NCBI GenBank assembly: GCA_000320605.2
Contig: KB445793.1
Span: 1,268,999 to 1,332,998, forward strand
Origin: Gelatoporia subvermispora B
Taxonomy: Eukaryota; Basidiomycota; Agaricomycetes; Polyporales; Gelatoporiaceae
Length of the DNA stretch: 64,000 bases
Direction of reading: 5' to 3'
Shown piece after piece: positions 11,479 to 23,391 of the stretch (positions are counted from its first letter, which is position 1; each line of letters begins with the position of its first letter). The notes under the pieces are model-generated. The model had not been told where the DNA came from. It searched no databases and saw nothing but the letters and a program-made list of their open reading frames with translations. The translations under genes were made by a program, and so were the position numbers.

Positions 11479-12483
11479 GGGGCATTCTGCGGGCACATCA
11501 TCGAATCTGTTGTAGCGTAGCAAACGTAAATCTGTACTCACACCTGTCGCGCATGGCATATCATAGCTCAAGGAATGTCTCCCATTGTCTGTCTGCTGTC
11601 CTGTGTTCTCCCAAGCCCGGCTGAGGAGCTATTTGCGCTATTGCCCCAACAATAGGCCGCCTATGATCACACGACCTGCAGTGGTTTGCTTGGCTTGCCC
11701 CGTGGGGACTACGAGGACTCCCAGGTGCTTCCCCCCAGCATTAGAGCGGGATTGTATCATGCAGAAATTCCGCAGCAGCAGACTTGCGTTAGATAGCAGT
11801 TGGTCTATTATGTTGAAGAGAGAGGTGTGCGGGAGGCGTAAGGTTGCAGCCTGTTCGATCGCGGGTGCATCCGCGGGTTACAGTCGATTGACAGCTAAAG
11901 CAGCCTCTATCCAGCATCCAATACTTGTTCTCTTCCTCCTCATCGTCTTGTTACTTGTTATCGCCTCTGCTGGCCGTGTCAACCAAGAATGCTGAAGCTG
12001 CGACTAGTACGGAGCGCAGACCAGATGGACGAGGCGCCCGATGTACAGGTGAACCTGACTGCCATCACCACCTCGGAAACTCGCGAGTACTCGTTCTCAT
12101 AGTGCGGAATGATGCAGGACAAAGGAGGGAGCGACGTCCAGGAAACAGGAGATAGCGTAGGTGCCAAGTCTCATACTTGTATCTGCCGCATCGCCTCGCC
12201 CTCGCATAGCTCGGCAAACCTCGTCTCGTCACCGTCACCGTGCCCGCGGAGACTTTTCATCTGTGCGTGACCCTGGGCTACGCTTTCTGCGCAGCCGAGT
12301 CCCGTCGTAACCTCTTCCGAATTCATCTCAGCGGTCAGGCCCCGTATCGCTCAGCACCTACTGATCTTCCGTGGTCACACAGGCTCTGTCATCTGTGGAA
12401 GCTGGCAAGGCCGAGGTGAGCCACACAAGCAACTCTCTTTCCCTACCCCCTCGCACGCGCACTTCCCTCGGCGAACATCATAC
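11479..12483. other. intergenic region, nothing recognised
   Basis: About 1 kb between two plus-strand genes. The short open frames around 11585-12167 on both strands lack domains. The last 150 bases, CT-rich before the ATG at 12484, probably hold the leader of the stress-protein gene. Confidence 0.5.
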
Positions 12484-14658
12484 ATGGCGGACCGCGGAAG
12501 CAACAAGCCAGAGGCGTTGCGGAAGCGCGCTTGGAGGGCCAAGTACGGCGCAGTCCCCAAAGACAAAGACTCAGCCGGGACTCCCCTCGTCACCACCCGC
12601 GAGGGCGAGGCGTCGTCCTATGCCCACCCGCTCAACGCTGCAGGGACGTCCTCTGCAGCCAGCAGCATCAACTCTTTCAAGCGCTCCGAGTCGTCGCAGT
12701 CCATAAACTCGTCCCCGCCGTCGCGCCCCACCACCCCCCTACTCTTGTCGAAACGTTGGTCCAGTTCAACAAACCTGCTAACGAAGGAGGATCCGGATTC
12801 ACAGAATGCTCTCGAGCGCACCACCTCGCTGCAGCAGCCGTCGTCAAGACCGTCGGAGTCGTCCCGGAGCGGGTCGTTCTCGAGGATGTCCCTGAGCTCC
12901 GTGATGGGCGGACTCTCCTCGCTCACACTCAGCCGTGGTGGGAACGACGACAAGGAGAGAGGCAGGTCGGAGAAGAAGGAGAAGGGAAAGTCTAGTGCAC
13001 GCTCCAGCTCGTTCTCTGGCACTATCGAGGACTCTAGGGACAGCTCGAGAGGCCGCGCACGGAGTCAGTCGCCATTCCGCCTACGCCGCCTACGCACCCG
13101 CGACAGCTCTCCCAACGTTGAGGCGCTTTCTCAATCCGATGTCGAGTCCGACGCTGAAGTAGCCACCATCCGCCCACGTAATGCTTTCTCGCTGTCCGCT
13201 GCATCTGACGACGAGTCCGCCGACGAATCAGACGAAGACTCCGATTCGGAGGAGGAATCCTGGAGCGATACAGACCAGTTCGACCCCGTCACCGAGCGCA
13301 ATACCGAGCGCAATGCCCTCATCCCTGCAGACGTTGTCGAAGCCGACGCCGTTGATGTCCCGGACCCGCTCGGAGAGGGGGTCAACGTCGTCCTCCCGCC
13401 CGAGCCGTACTTCCCCACTACCCTCAACAACTCCGGCCGCAACCCCCGCAGACGCAAGTCCACGAAGCCGCACGACACGTTGCCACTTGAGACGTCGCGC
13501 CCGGTCTTCCAGCGTGATCGTTGCACGATCACTATCACGCACGGCTATCCCACTCGCATACTGGAGGAGACTGGGCGGCGCAACAAGCGATACGTCTTGG
13601 CGAGCGACCTGAGCGACGAGAGTCGGTACGCCCTGGAGTGGGGCATCGGCACCGTGCTGAGAGACGGGGACGAGATGTGAGTTAAATCCACAACTTTCGC
13701 AGGTGCAGCGTGCTGAATGGGCTCCAGGATTATTGTGTCTGTCATCGAGAACGAGAGCAAAGGTTCGTCATCACGTCCAGATGAGCTATTATTGTCGGCC
13801 GCTTACGGTCTCGGCATTGCCAGTTGATCCCATGATCCCGAATCCAGCGGATCGGGCGGCAAAGTTGAGAGCGCAACAGGAGGTGCGTATGTCATCAGGC
13901 TTTGTGTGCATACGCTCATATATGGCGTTTGGCATATTCTAGCGTCAAGCTTTGGCATACATTCTTGTCCGGCAGGCTACGAGCCTCCTCCAGCGCACGA
14001 GGCTCAATGTGACGATATCATGTCAGGCGTGGCATGCTAAGAATAGCAGGCATATGCTACTTGGTAGATAGTCGTCGTGATGTCATACCGGAACATGTCC
14101 CTGACCCGTTCACTTGTCCAGACATTGTGGATTTCATCGAACCCACTATGCTCATCGTGGGTTCCCGTGGTCTAGGCAAACTGAAAGGGTACGTTTACTT
14201 CCACAGTTGTCGGGAGTTGCGCTGATCGTCTTGTTCTGTGCAGCATTCTACTAGGATCAACATCGCACTACCTCATTCAGGTGAGTAGAGCTCGACGTGT
14301 GTGGGTTCCATATGCTAATTTTACCTTCAGAAATGCTCCGTCCCCGTTATGGTGAGTTCTGCTCCGGATCTTTGCCATGCATTCCGGCTCACATCCTTGC
14401 CAGGTTGCTCGCCGTCGCCTCAAACGTCCTCCCCGGCGCTCTGCACATCTTGCTCCGCACCGCGCCCGCGTCTCACTCGCGCAGGCTGCCGGCGTCGATC
14501 GTGTGGCGCCGAAGGTTGATCGAGATGTCGCGACCATGCGCGACGAGCTCAAGGAGGAAGAGGAGCGCCCACCGCCGAGCTCTGTGGAGGAAGACGAGGA
14601 CCCTGAGACCGAAGTGGAAGGAGAAAGTTCGCTCGGACGGAAGGTTGCAGGCGAATGA
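12484..14658 (+). CDS. universal stress protein (UspA-like domain) with long disordered N-terminus
   Basis: Exon 1 (12484 to about 13678) encodes nearly 400 residues, mostly Ser/Arg/Asp-rich disorder with an acidic run (SDEDSDSEEESWSDTDQFDP). It ends in the first Usp strand, NKRYVLASDLSDESRYALEWGIGTVLRDGDE. Later exons give IIVSVIENESK, a helix, and then VDFIEPTMLIVGSRGLGKLKG|ILLGSTSHYLIQKCSVPVMVARR. The segment GSRGLGKLKGILLGS matches the ATP-binding pattern G-x2-G-x9-G-S of nucleotide-binding Usp proteins exactly. The tail is acidic and ends at 14658. Usp proteins act in stress responses; this architecture with a long N-terminal extension is usual in fungi. The ATG at 12484 is preceded by a pyrimidine-rich leader. 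It is convergent with the MAPKK gene. Confidence 0.88.
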
Positions 14659-15101
14659 ATGAAGTAGTTATACCGCTGTTCGATGATGTATAATTCCGGA
14701 AATGATGTGTTCTCCGTTACGCTACTACTCTGTTCAATAATATTTCGCGGTTGTATACGAGTCATACCATGAATGTGAAGTGTCTATGATCTGTCCCTTT
14801 AATAGCGAGTCACCGCTGCGATTGGCAAACGCGTTCAGACGAATGTCGGGACGACCTCGCTGTCGTTCATAGGCTCTAAGCCTGTATCCTCAGCGCACAG
14901 TCGCCGATAACTTATTCTATACATACATCCAAGCGCACCTGCGCCCGTCCTTTGGACGTCTATATTACACCGGTGCCCGCACAGGCGGGCCGAGAACAAG
15001 CATGCGGGTATCCGGCCGCCAAATGTCCCGACGACACTACCTGAGATGAGATTGCCATTGCATGCGTCATTAGACCAGACAAGATTGATCGCCCGGCACT
15101 G
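14659..15101. other. convergent intergenic region
   Basis: About 440 bases between two 3' ends (the Usp gene on plus, the MAPKK gene on minus). It should hold both 3' untranslated regions. No further gene is seen. Confidence 0.6.
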
Positions 15102-16671
15102 TCAGAACGTCGACGCCCACGCTTCGAGGTCGATCGTCGCTGTCCGTGAATGATCTATCCATGCATGTTTCTGCGTTCACCGACCACATCAGACGCCCGT
15201 ATTTCATGAAGCAGCAGATGAGACAAAGACGCACTAGCAGATCCTTCGGCGTCCTTCGTTCGTCCGGGGTCTTCAACAAGCAACTGTCCACGAAATCTTC
15301 TGCCTCCTTCGGGAAGCGGCCCTCGGGCGTGAGCCGCGGGGCGGGCTCGTTCACGATGTGTTGCAGCAGCTCGAGGATGCTCATCGTCATCCCGCCGCCC
15401 TGCAAACTCACACCGCGGCTCTTGCGCTTCTTCTTCTTGTCCTTCTGCGCGCGCGTCATCGGCGGTAGGGGCGCCGGCCGCGCAGGCGACAGCGTGCCCT
15501 CGAAGTCGGATAGATCCGACTCATCAGAAGACGAGTCAGAGAATGGGAATCGCCCGAGCGCGAGCTCGATGAGCGAGATGCCCAGGGACCACACGTCCGA
15601 CTTGACCGTGTATTGCGCGCCTTGGATCCGCTCAGGCTGATGCGCGCGATCAGCGCCCGGAGGGTGCGGGACGAATGGAGACTCACGCTCATGTAGGTAG
15701 ATGTGCCGACGAAGGTGTCTGCTATCGAGTTGATAAGTTCGCCCGACACACCAAAGTCGCAGATCTTGATCTGCCCTTTGGAGTTGAACAGGATATTCGA
15801 TGGCTTAATGTCTAGACGGAGTGAGACGCGTCGTCCGAGCGTACACAAGCGAGTTGCGTACCGCGATGTATGATGCGATGCACGTCGTACAGGTATGTCA
15901 GGCCCTCCAGCACCGCCAACGCGACCTTGCCCACGACCTCGATGTCTATCGGGCCGATCTTCTTGTATATCCCATCCAGCGAGCCCTTGTCCATGTACTC
16001 CATGCATATGCAGATGTTCGGGTCCGAAATGAACGCGCCATAGAACGAGATGATGTAATTGGAGTTGCAGTCGTGCATGATCTGCAGCTCCCGCAGTATC
16101 TGTTTCCTTACCGACGGCTTCGCGTCAATGAGCACGATCTATGGTGGACAACAGTCGCGAGACAGATGTCAGGGAGACACGGCGCGTGATGGTCGTCCGG
16201 TGACCGTACCTTCTTGGCCATGATAGTGCCCGTCGGGACGTGCTCGACTTTCTTCACGCTCCCGCCGTTGCCCTGGCCGAGCTCCTGCATGTCCTTGAGA
16301 TCCTCGTTACGGAGGTCGTGGTATTTGTTCTCGGAATTCAGATCGAGCTTCGCAAGCGTCGTCGAGAGCGTGGTGTGATACGTCGAGCGGTTTGCGGAGG
16401 CAGAGCCGGTGGGAGGCGCAGAGCTCGAGCCGTTGATCGTCAGCAGGTTGTTGTCGCCCTCTGCCGCGTTCGAGGTGCCGATTTTCGGGGCTTTGAGAGT
16501 CATTGGTGGGGGCCGCTTCTTCCCCCCGGCTGCGCCGCCTGGTGCGGGAGCGAGACGAACGGGTATGGGTGCGGGCTGGGGCTCCGGCGGCGGCTGCGAG
16601 ACATCGAGTTGGAGGGCCTTGAAGTTGCGCTTCTTACGCACAGGACCGGCCGGAGGTGGTGCTTCGGACAT
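15102..16671 (-). CDS. MAP kinase kinase of the STE7/Fuz7 (mating/pheromone) type
   Basis: A dual-specificity kinase of about 440 residues. A Pro-rich N-terminus is followed by [23 protein letters not shown] (glycine loop), IMAKK (ATP lysine), [14 protein letters not shown] (catalytic loop) and [32 protein letters not shown] (activation segment with the Ser-x3-Thr phosphosites of MAPKKs). [19 protein letters not shown] then leads into an insert of about 50 residues (acidic Ser/Asp, then [11 protein letters not shown]) typical of basidiomycete STE7 kinases. The end is [22 protein letters not shown]. Introns fall after MAKK, after IIHR, after TYMS and before the C-terminal exon. A Pro/Ala-rich start such as [23 protein letters not shown], possibly a MAPK docking site, supports the ATG at 16671. 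It would act in the pheromone/filamentation cascade between a STE11 and a Fus3/Kss1-type kinase. Confidence 0.93.
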
Positions 16672-17498
16672 TGTACAGGAAATCTGAATTTCGAGCTCGC
16701 GCTCGAGGACGCGTTGGACGAGATGGACGGAAGTGGGCGAGTTGGAGAGGGAGGAAGTGCTAGAGACTGCTAGCTAAACCATGTACTCCCGCCGGCCATT
16801 GCCGGTGCGCGTCTTGTGGCCACCGCCGCCACCGAGGACAGTCGCGGTAATTGTGCTGCTTTGCTTCCGTTGAGTAGCGCTTGTCCTATGTTGGCGAGCA
16901 GGGCACACGAGTGAATATCTGCAAGAGTTCCGGAAGTAGTCTGGATGAGATTAGACCACCTAATGAAGGTCTATGCTGTACTATAGCTACACAACATTAT
17001 ATTCGTGATACATCTGTACTTCGAAGCAGCACCGCCTGCTGCTGCACTGCATCGTCATATAATCCAACCTCGTCGAGGGCGGCCCTCAACGACCGCCATA
17101 CCCCTACGACTTGCGCAGACGCAAGTGTAAACGCAGCCCGCACGAGACGTACCCACTGTATTCAGCGAGGAAACACTGTTCCAAGTAGGCACACCCTGCT
17201 GCGCGAGCTGCGAAGACTTCGTCAGTGTGATGACAGGCGTATTCTCAGATTAACCCTTCTAAGGCTTCGGCGGATCTGAAGGATCTGCGGTTTGTGGGGG
17301 TCTTACTTCGTCTTCTCTGTTAGCCAGTGGCGTTCCGAGTGGTTCTGTTTCTGATAATGATGGTTCATCGTTCTCCGTGGTACTTGGAGGTTCATCTTTC
17401 TCGTATTCTATTGCAATTGGTGATTCATCATTCTCCGTTTCTTTTGATGGTGACGAGCTGTCTTCGTGCAGGGATTCTATGGTCGGCAGAGATGGCTC
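16672..17498. other. intergenic region, MAPKK promoter side
   Basis: About 830 bases between the MAPKK start and the PET127 stop, both minus strand. It should hold the MAPKK promoter and the PET127 3' UTR. The 16881-17279 plus-strand open frame has no recognisable domain. Confidence 0.5.
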
Positions 17499-20400
17499 TT
17501 AGGGGATGATTTCCTGCTGCAGGTCGATCCCAGCCGAAGAACTTGGAGAATCGTCTGTACCAACAACTGGAATCTCGGTGGCCTCGGTGGTCTCGGTGGT
17601 CTCGGGAGAGATAACGACAGGATCGTCAGTTGGCTCTGGAGACGGCTCTTGCATAGGTAATTCGGAGCCACCGCTGTCATGGTGAGGTACAGAAGACGAT
17701 ACGTTGACTCCGTTAACAAGTTCTGTGCTTGGAGGGGTGTGTGCGACTGGGTCATGATGTGGGTGATCCGACATGTGTACTGCTGAGCATACAGGGGGGG
17801 TGTTTGCGAGGAAAGCGGACGATTGCGCAGTGGAAGTCTCCACTCCGGGGCCAACTTCGACGTCGGGATGCTGCGACGAACCAGGTCGCTCGTCATCGGC
17901 ACACGTCAGCTTTTTCGACTCCTCCACTTCATCGATGACGCGGCGTCCAACAATATTCGTCGAAAACTGCATAAGATCCACCGGATCGTCAGGAATTTCC
18001 CTCTTCACCGCGACAGCAGCGTCAGGATCAACTGCAGTCTTGATTTCCGCGAGCTCTTCGAGGTTAACACTTGACCGCATAATCTCCCACTGCTTCTGGT
18101 AGGCACGTTGCCTGTTCGCGCGGATGGTGTCTGGTGAAAGCTTCCTACGCGATACCGAGAAGAAGACGCTCCCTGTAAAGACTATCAGCACACCCAGATA
18201 GGACTGGCGTAGAATTCCTCACAATCCCCATCGCTCGAGCTGACCGCCTCCTCAGCGGGGGCAGCTTCCCCGTTCAGATAATTGATGACACTGATGTCCA
18301 GTTGAGCAATGGATTCCTTGTCGTGGGGTTCATCCACAGGTTCCACGTAGACGCGCAGAGTCTGGGTATTAGTTTCCATGGTGTCCCAGAGGCACTTCAC
18401 GCTCTATATAATACGCCGTCAGCATCTGGGAACTTGCAGATGGATCTGAAAACAGACCTGATTAGGGAAGCAAAGGATGATCTCGTCGCATATCGCCTCT
18501 AGTAATTCGACACACTTCTCGAATACGCGGTTCCCAGCTTGTGGAGTGCCGAACAGTCGCTCGTCCATCTCTTGCAAGGGGATGTATTGGAATCCGAACA
18601 TTTTCAGAGTATTGTGGAAGGCGACGAAGACGCCATCCATGTTGCCGATTCGCGCTTGGAAGCTGTTCGGGTTATATGAGATCAAGTCGACGTTCGCAAA
18701 GAACAGTTCCTCACCTGTACTTGAGAAACGCGGATCGGATTAGATCGAAGTATTCCTTCTCGAAACTTTTCTCTGGACCGAATAAAGTTTCTATTTGGTA
18801 GTCAGTATGAACCTGCAAGACTGAGAGTTAAAACAATAGGAATAACACGCAATCAAAAAAGTCCATACCTCGTATTCTGCTAGATTGTACCGGATCGGGG
18901 CAGTCGCACGAGTCTTGATATCAAAGACACCCGTACCCGGGAGGCGAGCATCTTGGCAGTCCAGCTGCGATCGCATTACGAACTTCCCGTGCTGTAAAAA
19001 ATATCAGCATACACCAATGTAGTCGATTATGTGATGACCACCTTCGAATATCGGTAGGGTTCCCTCTTCTCCTCGACACCTTGGGTGGGCGTCTCGTCCG
19101 GGAGAAGAAGCGGAAGGAAGTCGTCTTCTGGAGTAGTGAGAAATTTCTCTAGCATCGTTCCCTGTTAAAGTGACTGAGAACGACCCTTCTCATCGGAACG
19201 CAATCTCTACATACCATAGTAGCGAGTATATTTGTACCCTTTATGTCTGATCCATAGGCAGAATTATCGGAGTCAGTGGCATACACTCCATCCTGGTATC
19301 GCAGCGTCACAGATATGGGCATCCGCTGGCCGGCAGTAAAGGACGCTCTCTGTTGCGATGTTAGCGACTTATTGCCGACAATCAATCAGAAGCTCACCTG
19401 TGTTTGAAAGTGGCCGCTTAAATGTTCCACATTAACGGGCTTGTTCTGCGAGAGCAGGAGATAGATCTGCGACAACATCCCAGTCAAAGATGATGTCGAC
19501 CCGGTATACAAACTTCCTTCGCGCTTAGCGAGCCGTTGCATAACCTGATGGTGGACCAGTATGTTAAAACTAGTCAAATGTCGGAGGTCACGATACCTAC
19601 GTCGTCACGCGAACTTGTAATAAATGAAGAGACGCGGTGAAACGCGAATTTCTCGACACTGGGCAGGGCCTGTAGCCAGGACGTGTAGTTATAGTATGCC
19701 GATCGTGGGTCTTGCAGCCAGTGCACGCCGGGGCTATGGTTGTTTAGGATAAGGTACCATTTACGCTAAAGACACGTACTTGAAGAGCACACGCTCCAGC
19801 CCATGCGCCAAGTTCGCAATGGGAGGCCTAGGTTCTTCAGGATCGATGTCTGAAGGGCAACGTTAAATTGCTGCTGCGAACATGGATATTGAAACCCACC
19901 TCTCAGCATCTGTGTAGAGCCATCAGATCCCTTGATCAAACCTTCGACCTTGCGGTGATATGGTAGGAGGTCGAGGGTCGTTTCCATCTTACTGATCCTC
20001 TGGGTTCTCAGCTGGGACCTGGACTCCAGCTCTATGTCGTCCGCCCCTTCCGAACGCACCCGGAACACGTCATCCTCCCCTTCCGGAGGAGACCGGAACA
20101 TATTACTGAAGGCATGTGGTGGAGGTTCCCTCGCGCCTGGTCCGTCGGGGACTGGTACATTCGGCTTGGGCTCGACTCGAAGTCTACGCATGTAGTCGTC
20201 GATATCTGACATCCTCGAAACGTCCGGGACCATCTCAGACAGAGGCATCGCGGGCGAGTTCATCACGGCTTGCTCCTCTTCTTGGCGTCGTTGAAGTCTT
20301 GCGAACGAGTTTGCCAACAAGTTACGAACCATTGGCCAACTCCTGGTCCCAGGTTCCCCTCCGACCGAACCAAGCGTACCACCAGATGGCTTCGACTGCT

Positions 20401-20890
20401 TATCGGGAAGCCTGCGGTTCACTTGGACACCTTCATCATGGGGATATGGACTTGACGTCGTTCCAGACCGAGACGGATTGAATCGAGTATCGTCTGCAGT
20501 AGTGAGAGCGGTGGCCGGCTTGGCGGCTGAAACTGCAGCCCTGAAGGACGCCACTCTGTCTTTGCTTACATGTTTTGGAATATTACGAGCATATGAGTGG
20601 AAGACCTGTTCACTAGGAGCATGCGTGATTGGCCCCAGTGTAGTGGCAGATGTGGGCATAGGTCCCGCTGGACTGGCGGCTTGAGGTTCCGCAGAAGAAC
20701 CACCAGAAGAAGAACCACCAGAAGACACTTCTCCTCCACGAACGTCATCAATTATCTGCAGTAGCGACTTGGAGACGTTGTGTCTCCGTTGCACGTTCGA
20801 CATGAGCCGGACGAACTGAACGGCTCGTCTGGGCGCCACGCGTGAACGCGTGCCTAGCATCTTAGAAGCCATGTAAGACACAAGCCGCAT
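17499..20890 (-). CDS. PET127: PET127-like mitochondrial RNA-processing protein
   Basis: The N-terminus MRLVSYMASKMLGTRSRVAPRRAVQFVRLMSNVQRR is rich in Arg and free of acids, as in a mitochondrial presequence. About 300 disordered residues follow. The conserved Pet127 region then runs over many exons: LDLLPYHRKVEGLIKGSDG, HWLQDPRSAYYNYTSWLQALPSVEKFAFH, REGSLYTGSTSSLTGMLSQIYLLLSQNKPV, RMPISVTLRYQDGVYATDSDNSAYG, GTGVFDIKTRATAPIRYNL and ISYNPNSFQARIGNMDGVFVAFHNT. In yeast Pet127 acts in mitochondrial mRNA 5' processing and RNA turnover. The C-terminus (17499 to about 18150) is a Ser/Thr/Glu-rich tail with the short repeat TTETTEATE. The protein is near 980 residues. It shares a 254-bp divergent promoter with the ARL8 gene. 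Confidence 0.9.
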
Positions 20891-21144
20891 AGCATAGAGA
20901 TGTTCTCAAATCTTGAAGTGTTCCTTCCCGAGCCGAAAACGAGAGGGAGTCCGAGATTGCAGACAGGGATGGGCGACCAAGACAACACAGCGAGGATAGA
21001 CTTAGATGGACGAGTCGTGCAAACGGGCGTCTCACTGAAATTGTTGGGCGCTTGATGAATCTGAGATCCAGGTCGATCGGAGACGGCCGCGGTTATCCCG
21101 CTTCCACGACCCGAGGTGGCAAGCAGTCATCGCCCTGCCCGACC
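20891..21144. promoter_or_regulatory. bidirectional promoter between PET127 and ARL8 genes
   Basis: Only 254 bases separate the two divergent start codons, so both core promoters and leaders must lie here or overlap. No clear TATA box is seen. Nothing more can be stated from sequence. Confidence 0.5.
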
Positions 21145-22291
21145 ATGGCGTCCTTCTTCTCTTCTCTGCTGCAATGGTTCTCTGGGTTCGTATCTCAGGC
21201 GACCAGCATACCCTCTGGATTTTAATGAAACGTAATACAGGCTATTCTTCTCGAAGAGCGCGGAGATAGCAGTCGTGGGCCTACAGGTATACCTATCTAC
21301 CTTGCATTAATCCATCACTACCTGTCTATAACCATTTCCTCTCGGCAAGGCATCAGGAAAGACATCTTTTGTGAATGTGCTAGGCTCTGGACAAGTGCGC
21401 GCATCACTAGACCGCGATGCTGAGACCCTGACCCTGACGACGCTGCGCAGTGGAGCGAAGACGTCGTACCAACCGTCGCGTTTAACTTCAGGAAAGTGAG
21501 GAAGGGGAATGTTACACTCAAAATATGGGATGTAGCAGGTATGCTTTATACTACGGGTCCTGTATGACCCTTGTGAGTTGGATACGACACCTCTTTCTCC
21601 AGGTCAGCCGCGATACCGGTCAATATGGGAGCGATATTGCAATGGCGTCGATGCCGTCGTGTGGGTACAACTCAACATTACATCCCTATATGTCTGATGA
21701 CGCCTACAAAGATTTGTTGTAGACTCTTCTGATGTAAGTCTAGGGCCCGTCGCCCTTCACACGCCATCTCGTTAACAGGTCTTCGTAGAAAGAGAAGTTC
21801 GAGACGGCTGGCTTCGAGTTGCATCAATTACTCACACACCCGAGTCTGAACGAAGTACCGCTACTAGTTGTGAGTAATAACGACTCCAATCTGTGCCTCT
21901 GCTGACTTTTGTATGCAGCTTGGGAACAAGAATGATCTCGAGGGTCACGCCTCTGTCAAGGAACTGATCAAGTCACTGTATGTCATTAGCCCGAAATTTC
22001 GAGGATACACTGACCCCCTTTAATAGGGAGCTGGACAAGATCAAGACAAGACCCGTATCGGTACGCCACAACGTTCTCTTTCAGACTCAACCTGATGTCA
22101 ATCTACGTTCAGTGCTACTCGGTGAGCTAGCTTGTCCTCCAGAAGTCAATGTTCCATTACTGACGCAGCGAAGTGTTCGATGAAGAGCCAACACAATCTG
22201 TGAGTAACACTGCTCAACCAAGGCCAGCAAAATCGTACTAACATCCTCTAGTGACATCGTCCTACAATGGCTGAATAGTCGCGGTCACTAG
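21145..22291 (+). CDS. ARL8: ARL8-type small GTPase
   Basis: The start [29 protein letters not shown] matches the N-terminal amphipathic helix of Arl8 (LLxWFxSLFW). The P-loop is GLQASGKTSF, switch regions are [44 protein letters not shown], the guanine motif is LGNKNDL, and the end is [24 protein letters not shown]. With about nine short introns the product is near 185 residues, the family length. Arl8 lacks the N-myristoyl Gly of Arf proteins, as here, and directs lysosome/vacuole and vesicle positioning in animals and fungi. WDVAG instead of the common WDIGG is a mild change. The acceptor of the penultimate exon was chosen as GCGAAG because only that keeps CYS...QHN in frame. Confidence 0.9.
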
Positions 22292-23391
22292 AATGTAGGA
22301 CAGTATCGGACAGTCTAAGCCTACACATCCACAGGACCATTCTGATGTGGATATTGTGTTGTATCTTTGCGGCGGTTTGCCGTGTATGACAGACCCGCTA
22401 GAACTACGACATTTGACGCGGCGTAATTTCAATTCTGCCGTCACCAGATATCGTCTGACGCTATTCCGAGTCTCCGGTCTTCGCTTTAGTATATCGCATG
22501 ATCTTTTGCGAATCAGTACCATTTCGGACGCGAGAACATAGCGCAAGGAATTTTACGCTGATTGCATGATAAGTCCACGGCAGCGCTGCAGAACACTGAC
22601 GTCGCTGCTGCGCTCCCCGTTCTCGTGTAGATGAGACGCGGTCACATGATCTCGTAGCGCTCGCGTCAACGGCGCTTCGAGACCCGATCACGGAGCGAAG
22701 TCCTTCCTTCGGCCCCAGCCTCCACAGCGGCGGCCTGAATTCCCCAGTCATGCCACCTTTCAATGGGTCTTGACTGCACAAGACCCCCTGCTCAGTCAGG
22801 AAATTACTTTCTCACTCTGGAAGAATTCTGGCTTTGTCCTCAGCTTGATGCCGTGTTGTTTCAAGATACCGCCAAGCAGGAAGCTATTTCGAGGAGAGCG
22901 AGCCGCGGCGGCTGTCGACGCTCACTTGCCGAGCTTCCACGGAATTCGGGGAATCTAGATATCTTTGCTCCGTGCAAGCGCGGTGCCATTCACCTCCGAT
23001 ACGTGCCGTGAAATCTCAAGAACGCCTCAGCGACTAAGGATATTATCAGACGAGGCGATCTATGCCTTTCAATTGGGCAAATTGGGCTTGTGCCGAAGCG
23101 CCTAGGACGCAGCGTGGTCGGTGTGCTTCTGCACCCCCGGATAACTGCGTATGCGCCGGCAGGCAGGGAGGTTGCTCTGAACCCTCGGCGCTCATCGATT
23201 TCTTCTCATGCGTACAGGGATTCCATGGTTGGCGGTGGCGCTGATCGGACTTCACATAAAATAGAAAGGCTCCAGAGGGCATCCTCCGGCCGGTTCTGCG
23301 CTTGACCTCACGCTCCTTTGCATCGTCTGGAGGGAGAAATTGCGCGTGTCACCTATTTCTGGGCTCTTGCTCCATCTTTTGGCTACAGGCG
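22292..23391. other. intergenic region upstream of DUF6534 copy 2
   Basis: 1.1 kb with no supported gene. It contains the 37-bp element (22631-22667, separate entry) and, near 23250, a TATA-like CATAAAATAG about 140 bases before the ATG. The last 120 bases resemble the region before DUF6534 copy 3, so the duplication included the leader and core promoter. Confidence 0.5.
22631..22667 (+). repeat. 37-bp element, left copy
   Basis: Starts ATGAGACGCGGTCACATGA and ends TAGCGCTCGCGTC. It matches 31468-31504 in the same orientation at 33 of 37 positions by eye. The two ends, GACGCG and CGCGTC, are inverted to each other. ACGCG and CACATG are known fungal regulator core motifs (MCB-like, E-box-like). 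The element lies between the ARL8 stop and DUF6534 copy 2. Confidence 0.6.

Noticed and set aside
17570..17615. Tandem repeat of a nonamer CTCGGTGGT-like unit as a regulatory satellite
   Set aside because: It lies within the PET127 coding tail (TTETTEATE) and is explained by the low-complexity protein.
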